A stretch of DNA of 64,000 bases from Escallonia rubra (GCA_033065855.1 JAVXUO010002567.1:1-64000), one strand, 5' to 3'. Counted from the stretch's first letter, positions 47,791-59,485 are shown. Notes: generated by a model from the sequence alone, not told the origin. Translations and numbers: made by a program.

Positions 47791-48159
47791 CTCCCTCCGT
47801 CCCTTTTTAAGTGACTCTTTTTATTTTGCACGTATATTAAGATTTTAGTTTTTATATTATTTCTTTCTCATTTTATCCTTTAGAGAGAGGAGGAAGAGAG
47901 TGGGCCATGGGAAAAAAAATTGGTTGGTAGAGTATTAAATGTGGTGAGAAATAGAATAAAAAAGTGTAAAGTGGTGGGCCATGAGAGAGAAAATGAGTTG
48001 GTAGAGAATTAAATGTGGTGAGAGAAATAGAATAAAAAAAGTATAGAAAGGGTAAATATGTAAAAATACCTAAAGAATCTTTCCTAATTTGGAAGTGATC
48101 ACTTTTTTTTTGGACGACCCAAAAAGAAAATATAATAACTTAAAAAGGGACGGAAGGAG
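47791..48159. mobile_element. Stowaway-type MITE (Tc1/mariner)
   Basis: Terminal repeats CTCCCTCCGTCCCTTTTTAA at the left and its complement with one change at the right (to 48159), flanked by TA on both sides (47789-47790 and 48160-48161). The 369-bp length and the CTCCCTCCGT start are hallmarks of Stowaway elements. Internal imperfect repeats (AGAGAG...GTTGGTAGAGTATTAAATGTGG) occur twice. Non-coding. Confidence 0.92.
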
Positions 48160-48889
48160 TAATAGTTAACTCCAGCAAGAAATCCATGCACGTAATACTT
48201 GCTGACTTTTGTGTAATTGGTTATGGCAAAGATGATATGCAATTAGTGGTCATCTGCCTTCCACCTACTTATGTCAAAATGCATGTTTTTATTTAGAGGC
48301 CAAAATAGAAACGTACTTTCTATTGTCATGGGGTAGAATGGTGTGCTTTTGTAGAGTAGATAACTTACCGGCAACCCAAAAGCACCATCAAGTTACGGAA
48401 TAATCGGCTTTAACCATCCCAAATTTGTCATGCATTGACTTTAGAACGGTGAAACTAGCTTAAATCTTGCTAAAATCAAGTAGTTTGGTGATTAAAAATT
48501 ATATTACATTGGCCTCGAATAGCTAAACGTTGATTATTTTGGGATAAACCCCAAGAAATGCAAGTGTGAAGATTGCAAACAAGAAGGCGAGATATTTGTT
48601 GAGGTGGTGTATAGTACTTCGGGAGTGCCTCGGGAATACCAAGTGTGCAAATTTAGCTATGGAGCCTGACTCGGGGGATCCGAAGGTGGTTGTGCTTGTG
48701 TGGGGTATACGGAACCAACGATGGTGATTCCATCATCCTTCCATCCTTAGCTGCTCGCACTAAGAAAAAGACCCCAGAAATTACTTTTATACTATTTTTA
48801 AAAAAATAGAATATATACAATCTATGTATAGTCCTCTCATTTAGTCTCCTTATACAAAATGTGTTGAACGTGGGTCTGACTCCTCAAAA

Positions 48890-49440
48890 CAATGTTATTG
48901 ATTCGGGGGCCTAGTGGTGTAATTTCAAACCGTACAGTGCAATAAATCCAGAATGAGGTGAGAAGATGGCGAGTTCGTGATGTCACTTTGAGGGCCAGGT
49001 GGCGTGATTCAAAATCAAGTAACGCGATATTCTTGTAATTATGTGAAAGATAACGATCATGCTATGTCTATTTGAGGTGTGATTTTGAACCAAACGACGC
49101 AACCTCTCAAAACGATGTGAAAAGATGACAAATTTGTTACGCTGATTCAAGGGCCCGGTAGTGCGATCGCCATTCGAGTGGAGTGATCTCTCTGAGTTTG
49201 TGAAAAGATAGAGAACGTCTGATGTCAATTCAAAGGGCTGACAGTATGATTCCGAACCACACGGCACAATCTTCTTAAAATGGTGCAGAAAGACAACAAA
49301 TTTGTAATGTTGATTCAAGAACATGACGAGATGATCGGGAATCGAAAGACATGATTTCTCAAAGTTGATGTTGAAAGACAACGAACCTCTGATGCCGATT
49401 CGAGGGCCTAGTTGCGTGATCTTGAGTAAGACAACAGGTT
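48890..49440. repeat. Diverged tandem repeat, about 82-bp unit
   Basis: A phrase like GAT(T/G)CCGATTCGAGGGCCTAG followed by GTGATTTCGAACC and GTGAAAAGACAACGAA recurs near 48895, 48978, 49062, 49140, 49222, 49308 and 49390, spacing 78-86 bp. Seven degenerate copies; a minus-strand open frame (48983-49381) is a product of the repeat. Confidence 0.8.
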
Positions 49441-50900
49441 TACAAGGTTTCTGGCAAGCAATTGCCTTGAAATCGAAATTTTGAAGCTTTTTTTAGTCTG
49501 TTTTAAATAGATAATAATTCATGTTCTTTGTTTTCTTGAAAAGAAAATGTCACGTGAAAATATAATAAATAAGACATTTCTTATCCCTTTTTTTATCTTT
49601 TAATTATTTGTGACTTGACAACTTTCGATTTTGGCAATTTAAAAAGAGTATGCCAAAACTAAAAACGTCGCACATTACAATTTTCAATTGCCATGAAATA
49701 ATGTTCACGAACCAACTAAATGCTACAAGGCACTGTACAATTGGTTCAAAATTTACTCCTCCAAACATATTTTTGGATCTCCTCAATGACCTAATTTAGT
49801 AACCTCAGCCACGCCACTGGTGCATATAATCTCGGCAGGATCATGGGTAGCTCAATACTTCATAAAAGATTGTGACTGAAGCATTACACTGAGTGTACAT
49901 ACATAATCACCTCACCGACAAAGTTCTTGCCAAACCTTGTGGATGTCGCCGTAAACATAAACCACTGAGCAGAGACTGTGTATCTCATAGAGATGATTGT
50001 ACACTTCATACAACCAAGAGTCTTGAAACAAGAAATGAAGAACATGGGTTCTCATTGAGCTTTGTAGTAGCGGACCAGACTGGAATAGAGGTTATATGCA
50101 TTCTCATTGTGAGAACTGACCAGACCAGAATAACGTTATATGCATTCTCATTGTGAGAATGGGTCATTTGAGCGTACCTAGACATGTGGTTCTTTAGTTC
50201 TAGGCGAATTACATTACCATTGCGGTCTTTACGACATGGTGATCATATCGCATATCGTCTATGACTATGACAACCTCACCCAAAGGGAAGACCACATCAG
50301 AAGCACACAAGTATCTTTTATCCACCTTCGATTTTGGCTATGGAGGTTTGACAAGCTACTGCACAATCATCTTCACTCTGAGAGAGGGGTGTGAATACCG
50401 AAGGGCGGAGTTGGGCTGTGGTCGTAAACCAATTGGGATGGTGTGGGTGGCGTTGGCCATGGGAGGTGGTGGCCTGGTACCATGGAAAGAAAGAAGTCAA
50501 AAGCAGGAAAGAAAAAAAAGTGACCAATGGGATATGAGCACAAGCATGCGAAAGCAATCTGGTTTCCTGAACCAAATTTCAAACAAGTTCCCTTGTATAC
50601 ATAGACGATACAAGACCTTAAATCCTCAAGAGTCCGAGAAGTGAAGTAGAATAAGAGTGGCTCACTAGGTTGCAGTATCACGGATGAGTAAGATGTTCGC
50701 AGCAAACTTACTGTTAGAATCGGGATTAACTGACGATTAAAGAATGCAGGGATGATTTCCATCAGGATCCAAGACAAATTAAAACATGTTTCCCCCCTCT
50801 AGAACATCGTGCAGGATCAACGGGGTCAGCCATGATGAGTTTGCTGCTCATGAGAAAAATAGATTGAATTTATTAGTAACAACCAGGACTAAGCATGACA
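49441..50900. other. Intergenic sequence with a small duplication
   Basis: A roughly 50-bp tandem duplication (GTTATATGCATTCTCATTGT) lies at about 50072-50160. Frames at 50261-50644 and 50373-50777 overlap on opposite strands without recognisable motifs. Confidence 0.45.
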
Positions 50901-50904
50901 GCTA

Positions 50905-51000
50905 GGTAGAACGGACACGGACACCGTGTTCGACACCGACACCGACCGGGACACCAGACTCCGTAATTTTCAAAAAATTAGATTTTGGACACCGCTGAAT
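50905..51000. repeat. Dispersed GACACCG/GTGTCCGACAC-type repeat fragment
   Basis: GACACGGACACCGTGTTCGA and TTTTCAAAAAATTAGA resemble the interior of the MITE at 43215-43560 (CCGTGTC..., TTTTCAAAATTAGAC). Probably a truncated relative. A (TA)n tract at about 50998-51020 follows. Confidence 0.5.
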
Positions 51001-51119
51001 ATATATATATATATATATATGAGGGAGCTGATCCGTTGATAGTGTGGGCAAAATAGGAGAAGTTGCCAACGCGATCTGGCCGTCAGATCTTTTTTTTTAA
51101 GTTTGTCAGTCATCCGTTA

Positions 51120-51452
51120 TAGAGTGAAGCGGACGGAATTTTTTACCCAATTGCCCCTCCCACGTCGTCCGCTACACAGTCTAGCGGATGACTTTTTAAC
51201 ACTGACAACCATCAGGCAAAAAGTAGTTCAATACACTGTGTAACGAACGACTTTTTGCCTGACGGTTGTCACATCAGTCCACATTCCCCCTGACAATTGT
51301 CACATCAGTCATGTCCCCCCACGACTGTTACTTTGTCCTTATTCCCACTGTCCGCTATATTATGTAGCGGACGAGCTTTATAAATAAATATTGTCTGCTA
51401 CATTGTGTAGCGGACGGTCTTTACTGTCCGCTATACTATGTAGCGGATGGTC
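51120..51452. repeat. Diverged stem-loop repeats at the MULE left side
   Basis: At least four variants of (G/T)TC(C/T)GCTA...TAGCGGA(C/T) with loops of 6-8 nt (for example near 51167-51189, 51350-51371, 51399-51416 and 51427-51448). They match the hairpin core of the satellite at 61390-62590. Confidence 0.8.
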
Positions 51453-51831
51453 CATATATATACACAAATCCTAACTTCGAAACTCTTCTCCATTCTTTCT
51501 TCTCACAAATTTTCTAGTGGCGTTGGCAAGCAAATCTACGCAATTTCTTCCCAAGAAATCATTTAATCATCTCATTAATCACGTAAGTTCACAAACCAAT
51601 CCTTTATTTGTTCATAATCTAGCGTTGTTATGAGTATTGCGTCTTATGCATGGTTTTGATTATGTATTGAGCATGTGCTAGCGTTGGTAAAATCCGACTC
51701 TGTGTATATATATGCGCGTTGAGCATGTGCTAGCGTTGTATGTATTATGCATGTGCTAGCGTTGGTAAATTGCGAGCGATTGATAAAAGCTTCCAAACTT
51801 GACATTTTTCCATAATTTCAATTGCAAAAAA

Positions 51832-53780
51832 ATGAACTTTAACCCTGGACCAGAAGATCCCTCCGTATTATACGACTAAGCAAACCATATCAGTACGCTC
51901 ATATGGGATGGTGGAGTAAGATACTTATTTTATCAACTTTCTTATTCTCACGAACATTGTATACCGTTTGCTTTGCTTAAATTGTATTTATTATTAATTC
52001 GTAGGAAATAGCACTCCTCAACAGTAGAAGTATCCGATAATTTTGGACTGTGGAAATTGAACAAATACCAGAAAAAATTGTTGCGTGGAATTGGGTTTGG
52101 GGTTGTCACGCACGGGCAGATCTTTCAACAACTTGATCGGAACTTAATAGGTGCCCTTGTTGAGATGTGGAGAAGTGAAACGAATACGTTTCACTTCCCT
52201 CTTGGAGAGATGACAATTATCCTAGAAGATGTAGGGTTCATCTTAGGGTTATCGGTGACGAAGCGGCCGGTAATTGCTTCGGAAGTAACGAATAAGAGAG
52301 CCGCTAGGGACTTATTTACTTCCATACCTGAAGATCAATTTAGCACTGGTGGGATAAAGTTGAAGTGGTTGCTAGATACCTGAAGATCAATTTAGCACTG
52401 GTGGGATAAAGTTGAAGTGGTTGCTAGATACCTACAGGGTTCTGCCGGAAAACTACACGGATGGGATGCTTGTGCTGTACACAGAGCTTTCCTCTTGTGG
52501 GTGATGTGGGCAATTCTAGTCCCAACGACGTCAAAGAATACGGTCAGCGTCAAATATTTACCATTGTTGGGTAACCTGCAAGAGGTTGGGGAGTATGCCT
52601 AGGGTGCAGCAACTCTTGCGTACCTGTACCGAGCATTGCACAAGGCAACGAGACCCGACTCCAGAGCTATATGTGCATGTCTCTCGCAGTTGCAGGTATA
52701 TCATATAAGTCTTGATTACGTTATCAATATTTTTTTATTAGTCGGTGGACAATAAATTTTCATGATACTATATATAATTTGTCTTTGTTCTCAGGTGTGG
52801 TCTTGTGAACACATTGCTACCGGCGTACCCAAGCATAGGGACGGAACCGATAATGTGTGGTCTCGGTTATGCGCTTGGGAGTACAGCCGGAGGCTGAGCC
52901 ACTACCCGCCGAGAGATGATCCCCATCACAACATTACGCTCTATCGGGGGGAGCTCAACTCGTTATCTCCAGGCCAAATGTGTTGGGCACCGCACGAGCG
53001 TTTGGAGCGACGGGTGGCAGAGTCGTTCATCTTCACACTCTCTGGGTTATAACGCACACCCCTGATCCACTTTGAGGTTATGGAGTGACAGCTGCTAGAT
53101 TGCGCAATGCGCCATTTTGACTGCCTGCGGGGGTTGCCAGCCGATGCCCCAGCTATGAGGGTTAACAGGAACCCACCGGGTGTCGGACGATTTGGCAAGG
53201 TGAATGCACAACTTGTGTGCACGAGAAATTGAGGTTTACAATTCTTTGCAGGACACGCTGGCGGCCATTGTGTCGGAGCCTGACCCGTCGATCAGTATCG
53301 AGCAGTACAACGAGTGGTACTACCGCATCACGCGGAAGAGAGTAGCCCCGATAAGGTTTGAACGGGGGCAGAGGTACCACCCTAGAGGTCAGATCGATGA
53401 GCGTAGGGCATTTGAGCTCGTAAGTTGCCTAACCAATGCTTTTAATTGGATTTAATTATTCTTGTTTTACATTCAATCTCGTATGTTTTGTGGTTATGCT
53501 TATTATCTCTTTGGATGTAGGTTAATGCCTCGCTCGTTTATTCTAGAAGCTGAGTGAGCGGAATGATCTGGTGAATGCCATGGGATTGGAACTTCGCCAA
53601 CGGGCTGATGCATTGGTCCAAGGCTGCGGGGAGTTTATGCGCCATTGTACGGGATCTGCTTCGGGCTTCCCCCCGGGAATGAACTATCCGGGGTGGCAGC
53701 CTCCCCATGTGAGCGAGGGATACAGTGATCCCTCGGGGCAGACATCGGGGGTGAGCGAGGGAGTTGGGGTTCCTCCGTAG
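51832..53780 (+). pseudogene. Plant mobile domain (PMD / MAIN-like) gene, decayed
   Basis: Transposon-borne relative of the host MAIN/MAIN-like proteins. It starts MNFNPGPEDPSVLYD, then meets TAA where family members have Gln. After a short intron-like gap (GTAAGA...TCGTAG) the PMD core follows: GIGFGVVTHGQIFQQLDRNL, WRSETNTFHFPLGEMTIIL, DVGFILGLSVTKRPV, and later YLPLLGNLQEVGEYA and VWSCEHIATGVPKHRD. Breaks seen: a 52-bp tandem duplication (52327-52378 repeated at 52379-52430) that shifts the frame, a TAG for Trp near 52600 and a stop at 53050. The C-terminal part (NEWYYRITRKRVAPIRF, then LRQRADALVQGCGEFMRH) continues to about 53780. The gene is not functional. Confidence 0.85.
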
Positions 53781-53929
53781 CGGGACAGGCTCAAGCGCCA
53801 TGGGACGATTACAGTGTCCTCTCGTTTTCTTTGCTTTCAGACTTGGAACCAATACCCCTCTCTTAGAGTCAAGTCACACATGACTGGCAATACACAAACA
53901 TCAATCTCTCTGAGTCAATGCCCATCATC

Positions 53930-54155
53930 CCGTGGGCGGGACATTCTGCCCCCCCCCCCCCGAAGGGCAATATCAGTCGGTCGAACCCCCAGGAGGGCAA
54001 TATCCCCTTCCCCCCCCCCCCGAAGGAGGATATCCCCCTATCGACCCGCTTGGAGGGCAATATCAGATGGTCGTCCCCTCCCCCCGGTGGGAAATTTCCC
54101 CCGGTCAACCCCCCCGGAGGACAAAATCCGCCGGTCGACCCCTCTCCCCCCCCTC
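53930..54155. repeat. C-rich minisatellite encoding Pro/Gly/Gln/Tyr repeats
   Basis: Units of roughly 40-60 bp built on CCGAAGGGCAATATC or GGAGG(G/A)CAATATC alternate with runs of C up to 12. In one frame they give PEGQYQSVEPPGGQY-like low-complexity peptide, probably the linker between the PMD and protease parts of the original product; in other frames simple Pro/Arg. Confidence 0.8.
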
Positions 54156-54730
54156 TCGCTTATCGAAAAGGGCATCCGTTGAAGCCTTTGCACGTTGTCA
54201 AATCCGAGCTAATCCATCAGCATTACTTTAGCGGGGCCATTCGGGACAAAGCGTCATATAGTGTGGATTGCCCGAATAGCATGTATTACAATTTTTCGTG
54301 GACGAAATGTCCACCCTAGCTCCAGGGGCTTGGTTGAGCAACAGTATCATCTCTACCTACGTGGAGATTCTGCGGCTAAGGAGTCAAGACACCCGGAATG
54401 AGTATCCACACATTTTTTTTATGGATGCATTTTTTCATGGCATTCTCGTAGGTGAATGACATGCTTGGGTCCATTGTAGGAAGTAGAAAACCTTACAACA
54501 GTGGAAACAGTCTGATGCGCTCCTTGCATTTCTTAATAGGGATAGTCCGGTGAGCGCATGTGATGCGGACATGTTCTTAATACTATGTTGGGGTAATAAC
54601 CACTGGTACTTGATTTGCTATGAACCAACTCAGAAGGTCGTATCAGTCCTCAACAGTCTCCACGATGATACCAAGCAAATGCCCGTGAAACGGCTTTTCA
54701 AATACCAGTTGGATGCACAGCAGAAGTAGA
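54156..54730 (+). pseudogene. Ulp1-like C48 cysteine protease remnant
   Basis: Transposon-captured SUMO-protease-like domain. Readable pieces include YVEILRLRSQDTRNEYPHIF, WKQSDALLAFLNRDSPV and, best, MFLILCWGNNHWYLICYEP followed by SVLNSL. The NNHWYL motif carries the His of the C48 catalytic triad, and the D/N-S position follows. The C-terminal Cys motif is not recognisable, and stops interrupt the frame (for example after FSWTKCPP at 54317). PMD plus C48 in one element is a known plant transposon arrangement. Confidence 0.7.
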
Positions 54731-55109
54731 AGCCTTTAGATATAGAATAGCCTGGCAAATTTATAGAGGCCGGCCTAGAACAGTTAAGTTCATTCTACAT
54801 CCGTCTAAGGACGAGAATCCGGCTCAAGATGAGGCCCAATGATTACTTATTATAAACGATTATTTTTAAGACAATAATTTTATTTTAAATACTAATTTAA
54901 TCGAGTTTTGATTGAGACATATATTGTGGTGCAGTGGTTTATTTGTGTTGTGAATTTTTGGCCCTTATTGAGATAGGTTTGATGGTGGTAAGAAAATGTT
55001 ATGGTGTGGTTTTTTTTGCCTTCATTGAGAAAGACTGATGGTGGCAAAGAGAACGAAGGTAATATCTTTGTAGCTATACTGATACTCCAAAAAATTACTA
55101 AGTGTTGAG

Positions 55110-55174
55110 GACTGATGTTTCCGTTAGGCAGTCCGCTAGATAGTATAGCGGACAGTCTAAACAACAACAAAAAA
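55110..55174. repeat. Single hairpin-satellite unit left of the Harbinger insertion
   Basis: Contains TGATGTTTCCGTTAGGCAGT then CCGCTAGATAGTATAGCGGACAGTCTAAACAA, a good copy of the satellite unit whose array resumes at 61338. The Harbinger element cut the array here, leaving at least one unit on the left. Confidence 0.9.
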
Positions 55175-55199
55175 TTAGGTCCCGTACGTTTAGAGTATT

Positions 55200-56081
55200 T
55201 GTTTTCCGTTTTTTGTTTTTTGTTTTTGTTTTCTATATTCTTGTATTCAGTTCCAAAATTTGATCGTGTACTTTTATCAATTTTTTCAGTTTTTCGTTTT
55301 TACTTTTTTCACTTAATCTTGTACGTTTACCATTTTCATTTTCATTTTCAGTCACTTTCTTGAATCCATTCTTGTATGTTTAGCATTTCCTACACTATTT
55401 GTACCCATATTTTCCCATTTTAACCCTACTTTTAACCTACCAAATTATTTTTATACCCTTTACATCTTCTCACTAACTCCTCCATGGATGTTATATGTAA
55501 CAAAGGACATCATTTATATGTAACAAAGGACAAGATTATTGTGAAGTATAGTGCCTTTAAACAGCAATTACCTGTTTCTTAGTGGCAGTTTCTTGATGAA
55601 AATGATGCAATTTTCTTCTTTACCTTGCATTTTCCTTTGAATCACTACAGTTGCTATCTGTCCTATAAAAGGGTTTCTACCGTGGTCAGTCATTTACCAC
55701 ATGCGCTGCTTTCAATTTCCTGCTTATAGCCTCCTTTAGTCTATTGGCGAGGTCCTTGGCGCTGTTTTTGTTCATTGTGCTACTGGATGAAAGCATTTTG
55801 GAGAGTTAGGGTCTTTATGCTTTGGGACTGAGTGTCATACATGCATGTCTCACTGAGTACGCACTCGGATTTAGGAACGATAATAATTCTGGAGTAAAGG
55901 AAAAGCCCACGAATAAAAAAATGAAAACACATACAGGCTAAAAACACAGTTCACATTCAACTTTGGCGCTATCAAGCATTGTCATAGTACATCCGTTAAT
56001 ATTCATAATAAAGCATACCAAATTTAAATCATAACACATACTAGCCATAGCTCTATGACAATCAATACCCAATAATCACGT
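55200..56081. other. Non-coding left end of the Harbinger element
   Basis: T-rich start followed by unique-looking sequence; on the minus strand it is the 3' end and 3' UTR side of the transposase gene. No further gene seen. Confidence 0.5.
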
Positions 56082-57494
56082 TCAATGGCGGCGATTAGTA
56101 GCAGCCATATGATCCCTCCATATATGATCAGCCAACCCATCCCTGAAGTTGGCCATGCGGTTACACGCTGCTTGCGACAAGTCGGGAGCTGCAAAAACAG
56201 TTGCCTCATCCCCAAGTACGCGAGTCCCTTCTGCCATGTACTCGTTGAAAATAGGGTCGTCTGGCGTATTCAGGCGGATGAAGTTATGCAAAACAAAACA
56301 AGCGTTGACGATACTGTTTTGCCTGATCAGGTTGTAGTTTGACATTAACTTTAAAATTGAAAACCTGGCCTTTAGAGCTCCGAAGCATCGTTCAATAACA
56401 TTACGCAAAGATGCGTGTCTGTAGTTAAACATTTCCCTAGGTCCTCTCGGTGCATTCCTTGCTCCCTCAAAGTCGTGAAGGTGGTAGCGCTCGCCACGAA
56501 ATGGGGCTAAATAACCATCCACATTACTGTATCCACTATCGACGACGTAATATTTATCTGCAAATCAAATTTCGTGAAGGTCATCACATTGTATTTTGAC
56601 GCATAAGTAATGAGAATATAATCATAATGTGGTAATCTCATTTTCTTACTCGGAGGGGGTCGAGGGAATTCAACCTCCGCTGATGTGATGACCTCGGCAT
56701 GAACTCTTGAATCATTCGCACTTCCCTCCCATCCCACATTGACAAATGTGAACATCATGTTAAAGTTACATGCAGCCATCACGTTTTGGGATATATTCCC
56801 TTTTCTTGAACGAGATGCATTCATCTTCGACTTGGGGACAACGGCCGCCACAATTGTACCGTCAATCGCACCAATGCAATCCTGTAGAAACATTGCCAGA
56901 TTAAATCACGTTAGTAAGCGGTCCAACATTAATCTGAATTACAAAAACCATAGCCATAACTGAAGGTTATACCTTGAAGTACGGGTAGTACTTCGAACTG
57001 TTTCGTATGTGTGGATCGACTCCGTCAGTAACCTGCGGCTTTATGATTAACATTCCAAGATAACCCAAAGCCCGAGCAACACGCTTAATGGTTCGTCGTA
57101 TGGTATCAAGGGAGCGTTGAAACCGTTCACACAGTTGACGCATTCGTTCTGTATGACTAACACAATTCAAGAAAATGCCCAAAGCCTCTTCAACACCGAC
57201 GTGAGAGTGTGCGTCATCAATAAGCCATCCGTTATTCCTAAGAGTCGCTGCCAACGTTCTAAACGCATCTGGATACATCCTCATTACATTATACATTCTA
57301 GACGGATGACCATTTAATAATTCTTGCACATGATCACTCCCAGAGAGTACAGATGTATACATAGGCCTTGGGACCCTATCTAATGCTGCACATCTCCGTT
57401 CTATTTCCTCTAACATGTAAATGTCATGAAGGTCATCATCTGACGATGACGTGTCACCATTATCCCATGTAGCATTGGCTTGCGAAGATGACAT
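56082..57494 (-). CDS. PIF/Harbinger DDE transposase (DDE_4 family)
   Basis: Catalyses cut-and-paste transposition of the surrounding element. Three exons, 57494-56973, 56881-56650 and 56557-56082 (introns 91 and 92 bp, GT-AG), give 1230 nt in one frame and 409 aa without stops. The N-terminal part has the helix-turn-helix-like region of the family (VGVEEALGIFLNCVSH, RFQRSLDTIRRTIKRV). The catalytic residues are all visible: first Asp in CIGAIDGT (Asp181), second Asp in YYVVDSGY (Asp258), Glu in RNVIERCFGALK (Glu307). LAPFRGERYHL and ACFVLHNFIR are also family signatures. Length is typical. It works with the Myb/SANT-like protein encoded just upstream on the same strand. Confidence 0.94.
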
Positions 57495-57792
57495 TGCAGT
57501 ATAATAACTATGAGAATGGTAACTTCAATAACCTGTTACTAAATGAACAATATATTTGTCAAGCATCTTGTTTACACATACAGGCATCCTAAAATACAAC
57601 AGAACATTGCATAAATTTCAAAGAGTCAATATATGGTACAAACCATAATCTATCACACCGATGGTTTCAAAATTGCCACTGATACACAACAGTGGACTTG
57701 CCCAACACAAATGTTCAGGTAGTAAAAGTAGCAGAAACTCACACATAGCATGACTTGAGAAAAACACAGTTCATCGTTACCAAACACAGATA

Positions 57793-58787
57793 CTAGGGAA
57801 CCAAAGATGCCAACCACTGCAAACGGCGAAAATCAGGCATTTCAATGAATATGATGCGGTTATCCCTCTCTTTAAAACATTGCACTGCAGCCATGTATTG
57901 CTCACCAGGAATGTCCGTAATTTGATTGAGCTCCTGCATGCACCTCGCCATGTTGTACACATCATCGACCGAGTCTTCTTGGAATCTGGAGTTGCCCTCT
58001 CGATGATATTTCTGTGCTCTGGCCTTGGAGCACTCCGTCCAAGCATCAAGTGCAATGTCCATTTTCACCGACTTGGACTCCTTGCTAGAACGCGCGGTAT
58101 TAGGGGTACCCTCTGACCTACGTTTCGTCCCCACATCCGTAACAGGAATATCATCATCAAGGTCAATAGTAGCACCCCTCCTACTAGAACCTCCGACATA
58201 CGCATGGTATTGCTCATCCTCCTCAGCACTATTCAAAGGTCGCTGTGTTGATGAACGTGCCAATTTACCGGTTGCCGTGGACTCCGAGAAAATCAATGCC
58301 AGATTGTCGTAATTTGCACACCCTTTCCCTCGGAACTGCCTAGCCCCTTTGTTTGCCTACATAAAATTTGGTTATACGGTATAGTTACTATGGTTATAAG
58401 GTATAGTTAAGATGAGTGTAGTACCATTAAATAGTTATCCCAAACGTCGTCCAAAGCAGTGCATGTTTGGGTTGCGTGATCCCATCCAAAACCGGTGTGA
58501 TTCCGTAACTTGGTAAACTCGCGATACTTCGCACGCAGCCTATTGTACTTTGACGTTAACTGTGACCGTTTGAACATAGTGCCGACCCTCGCAAACATGT
58601 CATTCGCAAGCTCACCCCACTGTTTCGAGTTAAATGTGGAAGACTGATGGGGACGTTTCTGTTTCAGCTCCGCCATTAAATTGACAAATAATGTTTCTAC
58701 ACGCGGAGGCCACAAAGCCGCATCGAGTTTTTCGTCATCTGTAAGTCCATCTCGAAGACCAGAAATGTCCACAAACGAATCGGCCAT
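57793..58787 (-). CDS. Harbinger ORF1, Myb/SANT-like DNA-binding protein
   Basis: Partner protein that in PIF/Harbinger systems helps bind the transposon ends and bring the transposase to the nucleus. Two exons, 58787-58425 and 58356-57793 (69-bp GT-AG intron), encode 308 aa. The Myb_DNA-bind_3 trihelix-like domain spans about residues 24-135 (ALWPPRVETLFVNLMAELKQ, FNSKQWGELANDMFARVG, LTSKYNRLRAKYREFTKL, GFGWDHATQTCTALDDVWDN, then ANKGARQFRGKG after the splice). The middle has a basic patch with KRRSEG; the C-terminal part is helical (VYNMARCMQELNQI, AVQCFKERDNRIIFI). No breaks were seen. It lies head-to-tail upstream of the transposase, the usual arrangement. Confidence 0.9.
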
Positions 58788-59125
58788 CTACAATTATGCA
58801 CGTAAACATATTTACACGTCTCATTTGTCCGGTCTCATGTCATGTAGCTACTTTACATCATGCAATAGTATATGATAACGTCACATTGTATTTAATTGCT
58901 CTAATTGAACGATAGTGTGTCGGCTTCAACAGAAACACGGGCTATACAGACGTGCATGTCTAATGTAAATATGTAAGATAACAGTATACAGTACGCAATG
59001 ATTAATGAAGATACTCAACATGTCTGCAGCATACAAGAGTCTAATAACAATCTTCACAATAAGTGTTCAAAACACATTGAAGCATATAACATTACAGTAC
59101 ATGTCTCATTAACAACAAATGACAG

Positions 59126-59485
59126 CTAAAAGGATGCGGGTTCACTTCTTGGGCCACTATTGGCCCTCATCCATGCCATCGGAGGCATTGGGGGGAAGGG
59201 TGCTAGAGACTCGTTGTGCAATTGTGTTTCGATTGGTCCACCAAATCCTTGCGAATGAATTGCTAGGTCTGCCATGGGAGGCACTGCCGGAAGGGGTTGT
59301 TCAGGAGGTTCAACATGTCTTTCCCAACGAGATTTGTAAAGTACATAAGCAGTACTGGCTTCACTACGTTTACGGTATTTTTTAAAAACGCAGTTACGAA
59401 ATCCCGACACTTGCAGTTGACATTCTTCCCATGTGTCGTAAATGCCGGGCACTCGACCGACAAATACAACGTACCAGCTTGGCAT
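59126..59485 (-). CDS. Small ORF with RNase H1 N-terminal (viroplasmin-like) domain inside the Harbinger element
   Basis: A 119-aa open frame beginning MPSWYVVFVGRVPGIYDTW and continuing EECQLQVSGFRNCVFKKYRK. This is the pattern of the RNase H1 N-terminal hybrid-binding fold (consensus-like YVVF.GR.PGIY.SWEEC..QV.GF...YKKF). The rest (residues about 62-119) is Pro/Ala/Met-rich with no catalytic RNase H domain. It stands on the same strand as, and upstream of, the Harbinger Myb-like gene, between it and the 5' terminal repeat, so it appears to be a third gene of the element. The domain binds RNA:DNA hybrids or dsRNA in RNase H1; its role here is unknown. Whether it is spliced to further exons upstream could not be settled. 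Confidence 0.65.
   Translation of the reverse strand: MPSWYVVFVGRVPGIYDTWEECQLQVSGFRNCVFKKYRKRSEASTAYVLYKSRWERHVEPPEQPLPAVPPMADLAIHSQGFGGPIETQLHNESLAPFPPMPPMAWMRANSGPRSEPASF

Noticed and set aside
50261-50777. Two opposite-strand frames of 127 and 134 codons
   Set aside because: They overlap each other, lack motifs and have no splice or promoter context.
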